From an uncultured Bacteroidales bacterium (GTDB lineage: Bacteria; Bacteroidota; Bacteroidia; Bacteroidales; P3), in NCBI GenBank assembly GCA_905235855.1, contig CAJONE010000001.1, forward strand, positions 62,001 to 126,000: a DNA stretch of 64,000 nt, written 5' to 3'. Below the pieces are notes generated by a model. It saw only the letters and a list, made by a program, of their open reading frames with translations, was not told the DNA's origin and searched no databases. The first letter of the stretch is position 1, and the number at the start of each line of letters is the position of its first letter. Both the position numbers and the translations under genes were made by a program. Positions 42,978 through 52,425 of the stretch are shown here, in pieces.

Positions 42978-43532
42978 TTAAAATGCCACATGCCAACCGA
43001 TAGCGGCCAAGTAGAGCAAAATTGCTACAGTCATGAATTTTTTTTCGTGAAGACCTTTATTTTGGCGTCCGAGCATAATACCCAATTCGCTGAAAAAGAG
43101 ACTCAAGACGGTAGTGGCAATACTTAAGGTCAGGATTGTTCGGCTACTGTTTTCAGCACACATACCAAGACCCATGGCGGCAATGAAGCTGTTCATACCT
43201 AATGCTATACAGAGTGTGAAGACGGTTACCGGTTTCGACAGGTCGTATATGGGTTGCTTTTGTTTTGAGAATGTGGTCATGCATAATTTCGCGGCGACCA
43301 CTACCAGAAGTGCGAGAGCAGTGGTGGCGTTCAGGTCGGATGGCTCGAACCGCAGGGCCATTCCTAAATACAGGCCGCCTATCGTCAACGCGGTGTGGAT
43401 AACACACATTGTTGTGCTTATGCCAAGTCCGGCTATAGATTTTATGCCAGATGATACCGAATTGTGTCTCAATGTAACTGTTAGAGGCATATTGAGAGCT
43501 ATGCAGAAAAGAATATACTTGATTGTTAGCAA
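42978..43532 (-). CDS. MntP-like six-helix membrane protein, TTG start
   Basis: A 184-residue integral membrane protein with six predicted helices in two similar halves (LFCIALNMPLTVTLR... and LCIALGMNSFIAAMGLGM). This resembles the duplicated fold of manganese exporter MntP, but the acidic residue of each half (MDAFAVS / DALAVG) is replaced by Asn or absent. The assignment is tentative; a diverged LysE-superfamily transporter is possible. No ATG lies before the hydrophobic start, so the TTG at 43532 is the best start. It follows rsmA after 13 bases, at the end of the polysaccharide-linked transcript. Confidence 0.55.
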   Translation of the reverse strand: MLTIKYILFCIALNMPLTVTLRHNSVSSGIKSIAGLGISTTMCVIHTALTIGGLYLGMALRFEPSDLNATTALALLVVVAAKLCMTTFSKQKQPIYDLSKPVTVFTLCIALGMNSFIAAMGLGMCAENSSRTILTLSIATTVLSLFFSELGIMLGRQNKGLHEKKFMTVAILLYLAAIGWHVAF

Positions 43533-43545
43533 GATGTTTACTGAT

Positions 43546-44364
43546 TTAAGAACGAATATGTTTGGCTATATGTTCGAATTGGGTATGTGAAAGCTGTTCG
43601 GCGCGTTTGTCCAAAAGTGCGTCCGGGATATTAGGGTCATAATTCAGATCCATAGCCTTAAGTGCGTTGCGAAGAGTCTTGCGACGTTGATTAAAGCCCG
43701 CTTTCACTATTTTTTTGAACAGGTCTTCATCGCAGTCGACGGTTGTGCGGCCATTACGTCGCAAACGAATCACCGCCGATTTCACTTTGGGGGGTGGGTT
43801 GAAAACCGTTTCTGGCACAGTGAAAAGGTACTCCATATCGTAATATGCAGAAAGCAGAACGCTTAGGATGCCGTAAGATTTATTGCCTGGTGGCGACACA
43901 ATCCGCTCTGCCACCTCTTTCTGAAACATACCAACCAATTCGGGCACAACGTTGTGGTTGTCGTATACCTTAAACAGAATCTGCGATGAAATGTTGTACG
44001 GGAAGTTTCCTATGATAGCGAATGGTGCATCAAAAATTTTCGTCAAATCCAGTTTCAGAAAGTCACCTTCCACAAGTTGTAGGGTGGGGTAGTGGTTGTG
44101 CAGGTAAGCCACCGATTCGCTGTCAATTTCTACGCATTTCAGATTAATTAGTTTGTCATTTACCATATATTTTGAAAGTATTCCCATGCCAGGTCCGATT
44201 TCCAGCACGTTGCGTACTTCTTGTTCACCACACGTTGTTAAACTATCCACTATTCTGCGTGCGATGCTTTCATCGGTCAGGAAGTGTTGGCCGAGCGATT
44301 TCTTAGCAGTAACATCGCCTGCTCTTTTGCGCTGTGGTTTGCTATATCTGTTCGAGTGTTTCAT
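43546..44364 (-). CDS. rsmA: 16S rRNA adenine(1518/1519)-N6 dimethyltransferase
   Basis: SAM-dependent dimethylation of two adenines in the 3' hairpin of 16S rRNA. The 272 residues contain [12 protein letters not shown] near residue 20, SAM motif [16 protein letters not shown] near 50, motif [16 protein letters not shown] near 120 and the C-terminal [12 protein letters not shown]. The ATG at 44362-44364 begins [11 protein letters not shown]; it lies inside the end of the acetyltransferase gene (23-base overlap), so rsmA is translated from the sugar operon transcript. Confidence 0.95.
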   Translation of the reverse strand: MKHSNRYSKPQRKRAGDVTAKKSLGQHFLTDESIARRIVDSLTTCGEQEVRNVLEIGPGMGILSKYMVNDKLINLKCVEIDSESVAYLHNHYPTLQLVEGDFLKLDLTKIFDAPFAIIGNFPYNISSQILFKVYDNHNVVPELVGMFQKEVAERIVSPPGNKSYGILSVLLSAYYDMEYLFTVPETVFNPPPKVKSAVIRLRRNGRTTVDCDEDLFKKIVKAGFNQRRKTLRNALKAMDLNYDPNIPDALLDKRAEQLSHTQFEHIAKHIRS

Positions 44365-44905
44365 CAGCTTCTCTGTACTTTCGTCCACAGGTGCATACCA
44401 AAGAATTATCAAGCCGTTTGCCACATTCGCACACCCAGCCAATCTGTCGTGCCGGTACACCGGCCATCAGCGCATAGTCTCTTACATTCTTAGTCACCAC
44501 TGCACCTGCGGCAACCATTGCGCTTTTGCCCACAGTGTGTCCGCATACCACCGTACAGTTTGCACCCAGCGAGGCTCCCTCTTTGATCAGTGTTTTGGTG
44601 TATACGCCATGGACAGGGAAGTGCGCTCTTGGTGTTGTGACGTTTGTGAATACGCACGATGGTCCGCAGAACACGTTGTCCTCGATCTCCACCCCTTCAT
44701 ATACCGATACGTTGTTTTGTATTCTCACACCGTTGCCAATTTTCACATTGTTGCCTATGTTCACATTCTGTCCCATAGAGCAGTTCTTGCCTATTGTGGC
44801 TCCTTTCTGAATATGGCAAAAATGCCATATCTTGGTACCTTTGCCTATGGCCACTCCTTCGTCAATATAGCTTGACTCGTGTACAAAAAACTCCTTATTG
44901 TCCAT
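44342..44905 (-). CDS. wlbB: WbpD/WlbB-type nucleotide-sugar N-acetyltransferase
   Basis: Left-handed beta-helix acyltransferase of 187 residues. It is related to enzymes that acetylate UDP-GlcNAc(3NH2)A to UDP-2,3-diacetamido-2,3-dideoxyglucuronic acid. Hexapeptide repeats run from [26 protein letters not shown] to [28 protein letters not shown], with the conserved [32 protein letters not shown] and GVPARQIGW. The end carries two CxC pairs (VCECGKRL and VCTCGRKY), a likely zinc ribbon absent from the Pseudomonas enzyme. The ATG at 44905 starts MDNKEFFVH. It follows the FAD/Fe-S gene by five bases and overlaps rsmA by 23. The matching dehydrogenase and aminotransferase are at 50.2-52.3 kb. 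Confidence 0.88.
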   Translation of the reverse strand: MDNKEFFVHESSYIDEGVAIGKGTKIWHFCHIQKGATIGKNCSMGQNVNIGNNVKIGNGVRIQNNVSVYEGVEIEDNVFCGPSCVFTNVTTPRAHFPVHGVYTKTLIKEGASLGANCTVVCGHTVGKSAMVAAGAVVTKNVRDYALMAGVPARQIGWVCECGKRLDNSLVCTCGRKYREADETLEQI

Positions 44906-44910
44906 AATGG

Positions 44911-47832
44911 TTATTTTTTTAACATACTGTACATTATCTCTATTGGGTGAACGGCATTGACTCCAGTCCCGTCGTGAATCTGTTGACGGCACGAAGTACC
45001 GGGAGCAGCAACAAACATGGGTATGGCCTTATTATTTTCGGCTATAGCTTTTCGTATTGTCGGAAAGAGTATCATCTCGCCTATGGCAAGAGATATTTTA
45101 TAGTGCTCTTTCTCATAACCGAACGAACCGGCCATACCGCAGCAGCCGCTGGCTATGCAGTGTAGGACCGCACCTCTCAGCAATGTAAACATCTCAACGG
45201 TTTTTTCTATGCCAACCAGTGCTTTTTGATGGCAATGTCCGTGAAGCCATATCTCTATTGAAGTGTCATTGAAGTCTTCTGGCGTGATATTGCCGAGATG
45301 CAACTCTCTCACAAGAAACTCGTCGAACAGCAAGGCGTTTTTGCCAAGCCTTTTGGCTTTATCTCGTAGGGTTTCGGGCACGAGGTCGGGATATTCGTCG
45401 CGAAAGCTCAAAATGCACGAAGGCTCTATACCCACCAGAGGTGATGATTCACTTACGAGGTTGGAAAGCATTTCCACATTGCGTGTGGCGTATTTTTTGG
45501 CCAATTTCAGACAGCCCTTTGATATTGCAGCTCGTCCGCTCTCCACATGTTGCGGCATTACAACCTTGTAGCCCAGCCGTGTAAGCAATTTGGCAAAGGT
45601 GACGCCAAGATTCGCTTCCATATAGTTTGTAAACTCGTCGGCAAACAGATAGACTTTTTTTGTGCCTGTATTCTCTGCCGTGAAATATTTGTTATCCAGC
45701 AATGTCCGCATGGTTTTCTTGTTCAATGTCGGAATGCTGCGTTCGGGGGCGAATTTTACTATCTGTTTAATAAGCGAGGAGGAAAGGCTCCAACTTGCCA
45801 TCAAGTTGTATAGTGGTGCTACGGTGTGACCAAGTTGCTGTACGGTAGCCATCCGTGCCACCATCCATGTGCGGAGCGGTGTGCCATGTGTGTCGTAATG
45901 GAGTTGCAGCAGTTCGGACCTAAGGCGTGTCATATCCACGTTCGATGGGCACTCGCTTTGACATCCCTTACAAGCAAGGCAACTGTGGAGTACTTCCAGT
46001 AGTTCTGGTGCAGAAAGAGATAATCCATTGATACCATGTGTCAAGGTTTCACGAATTATATTTGCTCTTGCCCGTGTACTCATTATCTCGTCGTGAGACA
46101 CTTTGTACGCCGGACAGAGCGTCCCCCCCATAAGTGTGCTCTTGCGGCAGTCGCCAGCTCCGTTACACTGTTCGATAGAACAAGTGAGCGCGTTACAGTT
46201 GTTGAATTTTTTGTAGGTTGGTAAACCATTCCCTGATTGGGCATTTTCATTGAATATTGCTTTCCAGTTATAGTAGGTCTTATCGTTTTTTAGGATATTC
46301 TCCACAAGATACCGTTGGCCTATTTCGTATCGCAGGCATGTGTCCATCAGGGGTGTATCGACAATTTTGCCTCGGTTGAAAACCCCGTCGGGATCCCAGC
46401 ATTGCTTAAGCTGACGCATAAGCTCATAGCATTCAGTGCCATAGACCAGTGGGATGTACTCACCGCGCAGGCGTCCGTCACCATGTTCTCCGCTGAGGCT
46501 ACCATGATGTTTTTTGACCAGTTTGGCCATTTCGTATGCCACAGTGCGGAATAGTTCTCTGTCGTGCTGGGTTTTTAGGTTGAGCACGGGGCGCAAGTGG
46601 AGTTCGCCAGTTCCTATATGTCCATAATATACACAGCTTAGATTCAGTCTATTGAGCATTGTACGGACATCGTCCATAAAAGCCAGCAGTTTTTCCGGCG
46701 ATATGGCGGTGTCTTCGATAACGCCGATTGGTTTTGCATCGCCTCTCATGCTGCTCAACACGCCGAGGCCGGCTTTTCGCAGTGCCCAAACTCGTTGTAT
46801 GTCTTCGCCATAGACTTGTGTAGTGCAATACGCAAGCTTGCTTTCCATAATCTCTTTCTCAAAAGCTGCTGCACATTCTTCCGTTTTGTCACCGTTAAAT
46901 TCGGCTACCAGTATTGCTGCCGGTTCTCCGCTGACGAAAAAACGGTTGCGCTCTTGTTCTTTGTTGTGGCGGCAGAGATCCAAGATCTTCCCATCAATCA
47001 ATTCTACGGCCACAGGATTATGCCGTAGGGCAATCAGGTTAGCCTGAAAACTGTTTTCAAATGCGTTGCAGTGTGCGCATACCAGCATTTTCTTGTTCGA
47101 CGGAAGTGGGTCAAGTGAGAGCGTCAGCTCGGTGATGAACGCAAGCGTCCCTTCCGAGCCAGCCAAAAGTTTGCATATATCTATTCTTTCGTCAAGAATT
47201 GTCTCGTCAATGGCATAGCCGCAACTTCTTCTACGTATTGAGCGGTCGGGGTAGTTGGCAATTATATTCTTGCGAATTTTATCGTCTGTTTGCCAATGTT
47301 TTAGTTGGCCGTAAACTTTATTCCATAGTTTGCTGCCCTCTTGTTTGGTAGTGTCAAATTCACTTCCATCGGAGAGAATGCCTTTCACTGCTCTAACGTG
47401 GTCGCGGGTGCTGCCATAGACCAAAGAGTGTGAGCCACAGGAGTTGTTCCCAAACATTCCTCCGATGCAGCATCGGTTGCTTGTCGAGGTTTCAGGGCTG
47501 AAAAAGAGGCCGTAAGGTTTCAGGGCAAGGTTCAATTCGTCGCGAACCACGCCAGGCTGCACTCTTACCCATCGTTCGTCGGCGTTGATTTCAAGTATTT
47601 TAGTAAAACGTTTGCTAATATCAACCACTATACCGTTTCCGACCACCTGTCCTGCTATTGAGGTTCCGGCTGCGCGAGGTATTAGGAAAGATTGTTTTTC
47701 ACGAGCAATTTGCAGCAGTACTTTGACATCGTTAGTTGTTTCAGGGTATGCTACAGCCATTGGCAGTTCGCGGTAAACGCTAGCATCGGTGGCGTAGGCA
47801 ATACGGTGCAGGTTGTCGGTGAAAAATTGCAT
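44911..47832 (-). CDS. FAD and Fe-S 2-hydroxyacid dehydrogenase (GlcD-GlcF-type fusion)
   Basis: A 973-residue fused oxidoreductase. The N-terminal vanillyl-alcohol-oxidase-type FAD domain has [20 protein letters not shown] near residue 52 and [18 protein letters not shown] near 130, then a C-terminal FAD-oxidase cap with [13 protein letters not shown] near 450. An Fe-S part follows with [18 protein letters not shown] near 555 and [17 protein letters not shown] near 620. A CCG domain ([13 protein letters not shown] near 920) is at the end. Such fusions oxidise D-lactate, glycolate or related 2-hydroxyacids and pass electrons to quinone. It abuts the glycosyltransferase gene with no gap and precedes the N-acetyltransferase by five bases. 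A G7 run (46123-46129) lies in the GGT codons of the ferredoxin region. Confidence 0.9.
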   Translation of the reverse strand: MQFFTDNLHRIAYATDASVYRELPMAVAYPETTNDVKVLLQIAREKQSFLIPRAAGTSIAGQVVGNGIVVDISKRFTKILEINADERWVRVQPGVVRDELNLALKPYGLFFSPETSTSNRCCIGGMFGNNSCGSHSLVYGSTRDHVRAVKGILSDGSEFDTTKQEGSKLWNKVYGQLKHWQTDDKIRKNIIANYPDRSIRRRSCGYAIDETILDERIDICKLLAGSEGTLAFITELTLSLDPLPSNKKMLVCAHCNAFENSFQANLIALRHNPVAVELIDGKILDLCRHNKEQERNRFFVSGEPAAILVAEFNGDKTEECAAAFEKEIMESKLAYCTTQVYGEDIQRVWALRKAGLGVLSSMRGDAKPIGVIEDTAISPEKLLAFMDDVRTMLNRLNLSCVYYGHIGTGELHLRPVLNLKTQHDRELFRTVAYEMAKLVKKHHGSLSGEHGDGRLRGEYIPLVYGTECYELMRQLKQCWDPDGVFNRGKIVDTPLMDTCLRYEIGQRYLVENILKNDKTYYNWKAIFNENAQSGNGLPTYKKFNNCNALTCSIEQCNGAGDCRKSTLMGGTLCPAYKVSHDEIMSTRARANIIRETLTHGINGLSLSAPELLEVLHSCLACKGCQSECPSNVDMTRLRSELLQLHYDTHGTPLRTWMVARMATVQQLGHTVAPLYNLMASWSLSSSLIKQIVKFAPERSIPTLNKKTMRTLLDNKYFTAENTGTKKVYLFADEFTNYMEANLGVTFAKLLTRLGYKVVMPQHVESGRAAISKGCLKLAKKYATRNVEMLSNLVSESSPLVGIEPSCILSFRDEYPDLVPETLRDKAKRLGKNALLFDEFLVRELHLGNITPEDFNDTSIEIWLHGHCHQKALVGIEKTVEMFTLLRGAVLHCIASGCCGMAGSFGYEKEHYKISLAIGEMILFPTIRKAIAENNKAIPMFVAAPGTSCRQQIHDGTGVNAVHPIEIMYSMLKK

Positions 47833-49053
47833 TTACTTGATACTTTGGATGAATTGGTTAGCGAGAGTGGAGTACTTTAGATGTTCGACAGCATAATTAT
47901 ATCCCTTACGTCCCATTTCGGCTCGTTCAGATTCTGATAGGTTTGCAATTTTAAGTATTGCTTTTGTTGCTTGGTTAGGGTTTTCCGCCTCTACACGTAA
48001 TCCGCATCCCACGCGCTCCACCACGCTGTCTGGTTCATCCACCGACATGACTATGGGTTTGCAGGCGAGCATGTAGTCAGTCATTTTATTGAACGACGTG
48101 CCGTACTGGTGTAGTACAGAGTGAACGCCTCCCATGTAACAGATGTCGAACTGTTCTACAACTTTTGGTATCAGAACTTTTGATACAGCTGGAAGAAAAA
48201 ATGCATTCGTGAGCCCTTTGTTTTGAACTGTTGTCTGCAATTGTTTTTTTTGAATGCCCTGACCAACAAAGACGAATGCGATTTTCTCCGTTTGAAGTTT
48301 TGTTGCACAGTCAATCAAAACATTCAGCGCGGTCGATGCTGTGTGTCCTCCCGTAAAACCCACAATTGTTTTGTATTTGGTTTTAAGCATGTTGAAGATG
48401 CGTGTGTGTATATCAGGAAGTTTATTGTTGACGTTGTTTGTCCATTCATCTTCGACAAAGCCATTTGGAACGCATACGAATCGGTCAGCCGACAAGCCGT
48501 GGCGTTGCATGTGTGGAAATGCTTTATCGAGCAGGGAAACCACTTTGTCGGCATGTTTATATGCGTAATTTTCGGCGTACTGCATAATTTTGATGAAAGG
48601 GTGTTTTTCAGAATATCCACCTATCACCATAGGCGATAGCGGCCATAGGTCGTGCACCTCATAGACCAGCTTGCCCTCAAAATGTTTTGCATATTTTCTG
48701 GCGGGGTATATGTCAAGAGGATAAGTGGATGAAGCTATTACCACATCCGGGGTAAAAGCGCCGAGATATTTTCTCCCGTGCATCAGAATTTTTAGTGCAA
48801 ACTGAAACATTGAAAGGGCACGCATTATCCCATTACTTTTGTATCTCAGGGTTTTCACCCAATAATAAGTGATTCCATCAATTTGCTCTACTCCCAATTT
48901 TAAGGGCTGAATTTTGCGCAAATGAGAGAAGCTGCCGCCGATAATCCTTACGTTATGGCCTTGTTTTATCCATTCTTTAGCAAGGTAGTATGGCCGGAAC
49001 TCCATGCCGTAGTCGGGTGAGCCGGCATAGTGGTTAAGTATCAGAATGTTCAT
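47833..49053 (-). CDS. GT4-family glycosyltransferase (WbuB-like)
   Basis: Cytoplasmic-face glycosyltransferase of 406 residues with the GT-B fold. The N-terminal MNILILNHYAGSPDYGMEFRPYYLAKEW is the start typical of WbuB-like enzymes that add an amino sugar during O-antigen assembly. VYEVHDLWPLSP follows near 130, and the donor domain has VGFTGGHTASTALNVLIDCA near 228 and the acidic/loop region TSFNKMTDYMLACKPIVMS near 320. Donor and acceptor are not determinable. Its ATG overlaps the next glycosyltransferase stop by four bases and it ends exactly at the FAD/Fe-S gene start. Confidence 0.88.
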   Translation of the reverse strand: MNILILNHYAGSPDYGMEFRPYYLAKEWIKQGHNVRIIGGSFSHLRKIQPLKLGVEQIDGITYYWVKTLRYKSNGIMRALSMFQFALKILMHGRKYLGAFTPDVVIASSTYPLDIYPARKYAKHFEGKLVYEVHDLWPLSPMVIGGYSEKHPFIKIMQYAENYAYKHADKVVSLLDKAFPHMQRHGLSADRFVCVPNGFVEDEWTNNVNNKLPDIHTRIFNMLKTKYKTIVGFTGGHTASTALNVLIDCATKLQTEKIAFVFVGQGIQKKQLQTTVQNKGLTNAFFLPAVSKVLIPKVVEQFDICYMGGVHSVLHQYGTSFNKMTDYMLACKPIVMSVDEPDSVVERVGCGLRVEAENPNQATKAILKIANLSESERAEMGRKGYNYAVEHLKYSTLANQFIQSIK

Positions 49054-50168
49054 TCGCCCTCTTTTTTGTTTCTCTCAACTAATGATGAATATATGTTGAA
49101 CAGTATGGTCTCTTGTGTTGGCCATGAATATTTGTTTTTAACGGCTATTCTTCCATTTTGACCCTTTTGTCGTGCAATCTCCTTGTTCTCTATAAAATAA
49201 TTTATTGCGTTTGCAATAGCATTGATGTCATGTGGGTTTATGCATATTCCGCAATCATTTCCTTCAACAATTTCTTTCCACAAGTCAAAATCCGTGGCAA
49301 TAACCGGAATACCAGCCTGCATGTATTCAAAAATTTTCAGAACACCCAATGAACCCTTTTTGTATCCAACGTTGGGCAAATAGTCAAGTAGCGCTAATCC
49401 GACTGATGATTTTTGTATGTATGCGGTACACTCAGAATGAGGTATAACTCCATCGTATTGAACTCTATTCCAGTTAGGCAGGACTTGGAGTTTTTTCATG
49501 TAGCTTAAAGGATCACAAGGTCCGGCAAGTCGGTATGTAACATTTGTTTTTGAAAGTGCGTTGATGATGTTCTCATGCATATACTTCACGCTTATGCCGC
49601 CGGTGAAACACACGCTGTTTCCCCACTCGTGATAGTCATTGGTAGTCTTTATAATAGGGAAATTGGTAATCTGGTAGGTATTGCTGTTGATTGTACGTAA
49701 CCTGTCCACAATGGAGGGGGTTACGCTAACAAGGGCATTGAAGTTTTTCAGTGAATGTCTTTCATAGAACGCATAACATCGTGACACTAATTTAGCCACT
49801 CTTTTGGGTAGCCATTCTTTTGTAAGCAGTTGTTGTGGAACATCTTCATGAGAGTCGAAAATGACAATTTTACCTTTTCTTTTGAGTTTTAGGCCTATTG
49901 GTAATAATTCTGGGTCGTGAAGATGATATATTGTCGCATCGATTTCACGTGCTTTTTTCAGAATGGACCGCTGATAAAACAGTCTCTTGAAACGTCCTTT
50001 TGCTATGTGTACTCCTGCAATATGCACCCCGTCTTTTAAATGGTCTTCGACATTTGGCGCAATAAGCCATACATCATATTTTTTTGCCAGAGAGCAACAT
50101 TCTTTGTAAAAAATCCGCACGTCATAAACTGGATGTACGGACGTGATGTGGCATATTTTTACAGGCAT
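49050..50168 (-). CDS. GT4-family glycosyltransferase
   Basis: A 372-residue GT-B enzyme. MPVKICHITSVHPVYDVRIFYKECCSLA at the start, IYHLHDPELLPIG near 85, SHEDVPQQLL near 110 and the donor-binding region GSLGVLKIFEYMQAGIPVIATDFDLW near 275, with the E-x7-E type acidic pair around it. The ATG at 50166-50168 is preferred because the family begins there; the frame is open further upstream inside the aminotransferase gene. It overlaps the aminotransferase by ten bases and the next transferase by four, so all are translated together. It probably extends the lipid-linked repeat unit. Confidence 0.87.
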   Translation of the reverse strand: MPVKICHITSVHPVYDVRIFYKECCSLAKKYDVWLIAPNVEDHLKDGVHIAGVHIAKGRFKRLFYQRSILKKAREIDATIYHLHDPELLPIGLKLKRKGKIVIFDSHEDVPQQLLTKEWLPKRVAKLVSRCYAFYERHSLKNFNALVSVTPSIVDRLRTINSNTYQITNFPIIKTTNDYHEWGNSVCFTGGISVKYMHENIINALSKTNVTYRLAGPCDPLSYMKKLQVLPNWNRVQYDGVIPHSECTAYIQKSSVGLALLDYLPNVGYKKGSLGVLKIFEYMQAGIPVIATDFDLWKEIVEGNDCGICINPHDINAIANAINYFIENKEIARQKGQNGRIAVKNKYSWPTQETILFNIYSSLVERNKKEGE

Positions 50169-51307
50169 TGTGAGCAGAAGTGTGATAGTTGTTCTATTAC
50201 TAAATTTTGGATTTCGATATTCAGTTCGGTGTGTATAGGTAGTGAAAGCACACTGTCGGCACACTGTTTTGCCACCATTAGGTTACTGCCTGCGTGGGAT
50301 ATTGGCTTGAATGCCTCCTGCTCTTGCAGCGGCAGTGGATAGTATATCATACTGGGAATACCATTTTTGGTAAGGTATTCTTTTAGTTTGTCTCGGTGCG
50401 AACTCTTGATTTTCAGTGTATATTGGTGATATACGTGTGTGCTATACGTGGCCTCTACGGGAGTGACAAATAGGCGTTCAGATGGGTCTATCTGTTTGAT
50501 TGCATGTGTATAATACTGTGCTGCGGTATATCTTGCTGCACAGTATTCGTCAAGATGCTTTAATTTAACATCCAGTATTGCGGCTTGCATTGTGTCGAGC
50601 CGGCTGTTGCAACCTATCACCGAATGATGGTATTTAATTTTCTGTCCGTGGTTGGCAATCATTTGTATACGTTCGGACAAGGCATCGTCGTTGGTAAACA
50701 AGGCTCCGCCATCGCCATAGCAGCCAAGGTTTTTAGATGGGAAAAAGGAGGTGCAGCCGATGGTTCCCATTGTGCCTGTTTTGGCTTTGTGTCCGTCTGA
50801 AAAAGTGTACTCTGCACCTATGGCCTGGGCATTGTCTTCTATCACATACAGTCCGTGTTGCTTGGCAATGTCAAGCAAAGGTTCCATGTCGCAGCTTTGT
50901 CCAAACAGATGTACTGGGATTATCGCTTTTGTTTTCGGGGTAATAGCGTTTGCCAGTGCCTCGATGCTGATGTTGAATGTGGTATAGTCAACATCCACCA
51001 TTACTGGGGTCAGGTTTAACAGACCGATCACCTCGGCGGATGCCACGTATGTGAAAGCTGGAACAATTACTTCATCGCCAGACTTCAGATCCAGTGCCAT
51101 AAGAGCAATTTGCAGAGCGTCCGTTCCATTTGCGCATGTTACAACATGGCAACCACCTAAATAATCACTAAGATGTTGTGTGAAATCTTTAACGGCGGGC
51201 CCATTGATAAATGCGCAGCTGTCTATTACGTTTTGAATGCTGGAGTCAATCTCGCTCTTGATTTTAAGATATTGACCATGGAGGTCAACCATTTGAATGG
51301 TATTCAT
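50159..51307 (-). CDS. wbpE: WbpE-type sugar aminotransferase (DegT/DnrJ/EryC1 family; PorR-like)
   Basis: PLP enzyme of 382 residues. The N-terminal IQMVDLHGQYLKIKSEID and INGPAVKDFTQHLSDYLG, CANGTDALQIALMAL near 62, and the pyridoxal-lysine segment SFFPSKNLGCYGDGGAL near 188 are family hallmarks, as are HSVIGCNSRLDTMQAAIL near 228 and a C-terminal DSVLSLPIH. Placed directly after a WlbA-type dehydrogenase, it fits UDP-2-acetamido-2-deoxy-ribo-hexuluronate aminotransferase. The P. gingivalis homologue class (PorR) is needed for A-LPS and for surface attachment of T9SS proteins. It starts 19 bases after the wlbA stop. Confidence 0.9.
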   Translation of the reverse strand: MNTIQMVDLHGQYLKIKSEIDSSIQNVIDSCAFINGPAVKDFTQHLSDYLGGCHVVTCANGTDALQIALMALDLKSGDEVIVPAFTYVASAEVIGLLNLTPVMVDVDYTTFNISIEALANAITPKTKAIIPVHLFGQSCDMEPLLDIAKQHGLYVIEDNAQAIGAEYTFSDGHKAKTGTMGTIGCTSFFPSKNLGCYGDGGALFTNDDALSERIQMIANHGQKIKYHHSVIGCNSRLDTMQAAILDVKLKHLDEYCAARYTAAQYYTHAIKQIDPSERLFVTPVEATYSTHVYHQYTLKIKSSHRDKLKEYLTKNGIPSMIYYPLPLQEQEAFKPISHAGSNLMVAKQCADSVLSLPIHTELNIEIQNLVIEQLSHFCSQCL

Positions 51308-51326
51308 CTTTTGAAATGGTATCGGA

Positions 51327-52307
51327 TTAGTATTTCATGTCATCCCATCCGAAAGGGTGTTTGGAGAGAGGCAATTTAGCCAATGGGTGATAATCGCCTT
51401 TAAGTCCGATGGGTGTCGCATTTCGAATGTCGTGCACTATCTGTATGCAAGGTTTGGCCTCGCCGATGCGGAAACCTCGTCCAGCAAGTATCTCCTTGTA
51501 GCTTTTGGTGTGCAGTTCGGTGAAGCCTTGGCTGAACTCGAACTCCTCGCCATTGATGTTGAGTGTGCGGTAGGTGCGTTTTTCCCCTTGCACGGCGTTT
51601 TCGGGGAGGCAATCGGCATTGATGCTCAAGAAGTAGCGAACGCGGGCCTGTCTCAATCCGAGGTATCCTGCCACACGGTCGAAGTCCATCACATGCACTA
51701 TATTTTCCTGCACGGGGCCAAATATCCACTGTAGCATATCGTAGAAATGCACTCCTATGTTGGTGGCCACACCCCCGCTCTTGTGCACATCACCTTTCCA
51801 TGAGGTGTAGTACCAGTTTCCACGTGAAGTGATATAGGTGAGGTCGATGTCATAGACTTTGTCTTTCGGGCCTGCGGCTACTTTGTCTTTCAGTGCCGCG
51901 ATTCGGTCGTGCAGGCGCAGCTGAAGGATGTTGTATGCACGGTGTCCGGTCTCTGTTTCCACTTTTTCAAGTGCATCTATGTTCCAAGGATTCAGCACGA
52001 CGGGTTTTTCGCAAATCACGTCGGCACCGAGGCGTAATCCGTAACGTATAAATGCATCATGTGTGTAGTTAGGGGTACACACAGAAAGCCAGTCGATGTT
52101 TCGTTCGGTACCTTTCACCTTGTTGCAGAATCGGTCGAATAGTTCCTGTTCGGTAAAAAAAGCACATTTTGGGAATGAGCTGTCGAGGCGACCCACGCTG
52201 TCGAATTTGTCGTAGGCCGCGATAAGGTTGTTGCCGGTGTCTGATATGGCCTTGATGTGTCGCGGCGCGATATATCCGGCAGCGCCTATAAGTGCGAAAT
52301 TAAACAT
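51327..52307 (-). CDS. wlbA: UDP-N-acetyl-2-amino-2-deoxyglucuronate dehydrogenase, WbpB/WlbA type
   Basis: NAD-dependent Gfo/Idh/MocA oxidoreductase of 326 residues. It oxidises the 3-position of UDP-GlcNAcA, the step before transamination by WbpE. The N-terminal FALIGAAGYIAPRHIKAISDTGN, the segment DSVGRLDSSFPKCAFFTEQELFDRF near 37, VCTPNYTHDAFIRYGLRLGAD near 77 and CEKPVVLNPWNIDALEKVE near 98 match the WlbA subfamily closely. GGVATNIGVHFYDMLQWIFG near 182 holds the catalytic His/Asp region. It heads the transcript that runs down to rsmA, with a -7 box 79 bases upstream. Confidence 0.93.
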   Translation of the reverse strand: MFNFALIGAAGYIAPRHIKAISDTGNNLIAAYDKFDSVGRLDSSFPKCAFFTEQELFDRFCNKVKGTERNIDWLSVCTPNYTHDAFIRYGLRLGADVICEKPVVLNPWNIDALEKVETETGHRAYNILQLRLHDRIAALKDKVAAGPKDKVYDIDLTYITSRGNWYYTSWKGDVHKSGGVATNIGVHFYDMLQWIFGPVQENIVHVMDFDRVAGYLGLRQARVRYFLSINADCLPENAVQGEKRTYRTLNINGEEFEFSQGFTELHTKSYKEILAGRGFRIGEAKPCIQIVHDIRNATPIGLKGDYHPLAKLPLSKHPFGWDDMKY

Positions 52308-52385
52308 TTAAATGATTGTTAGAATTTTTTGATTGTCTGTAAGTTGAATGCCCAATATGGGTGTGGCTGAATGGTTTATAAGTTA

Positions 52386-52393
52386 CAAAAGTA
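52386..52393 (-). promoter_or_regulatory. -7 box ahead of wlbA
   Basis: Minus-strand TACTTTTG (TAnnTTTG) lies in the gap between the Wzx-like gene and wlbA. It would give the wlbA-wbpE-GT-GT transcript its own start. A -33 TTG at the right spacing is not seen. Confidence 0.5.
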
Positions 52394-52425
52394 GATAAAA
52401 TATGGAAAGATAATTTGCCGATAGC

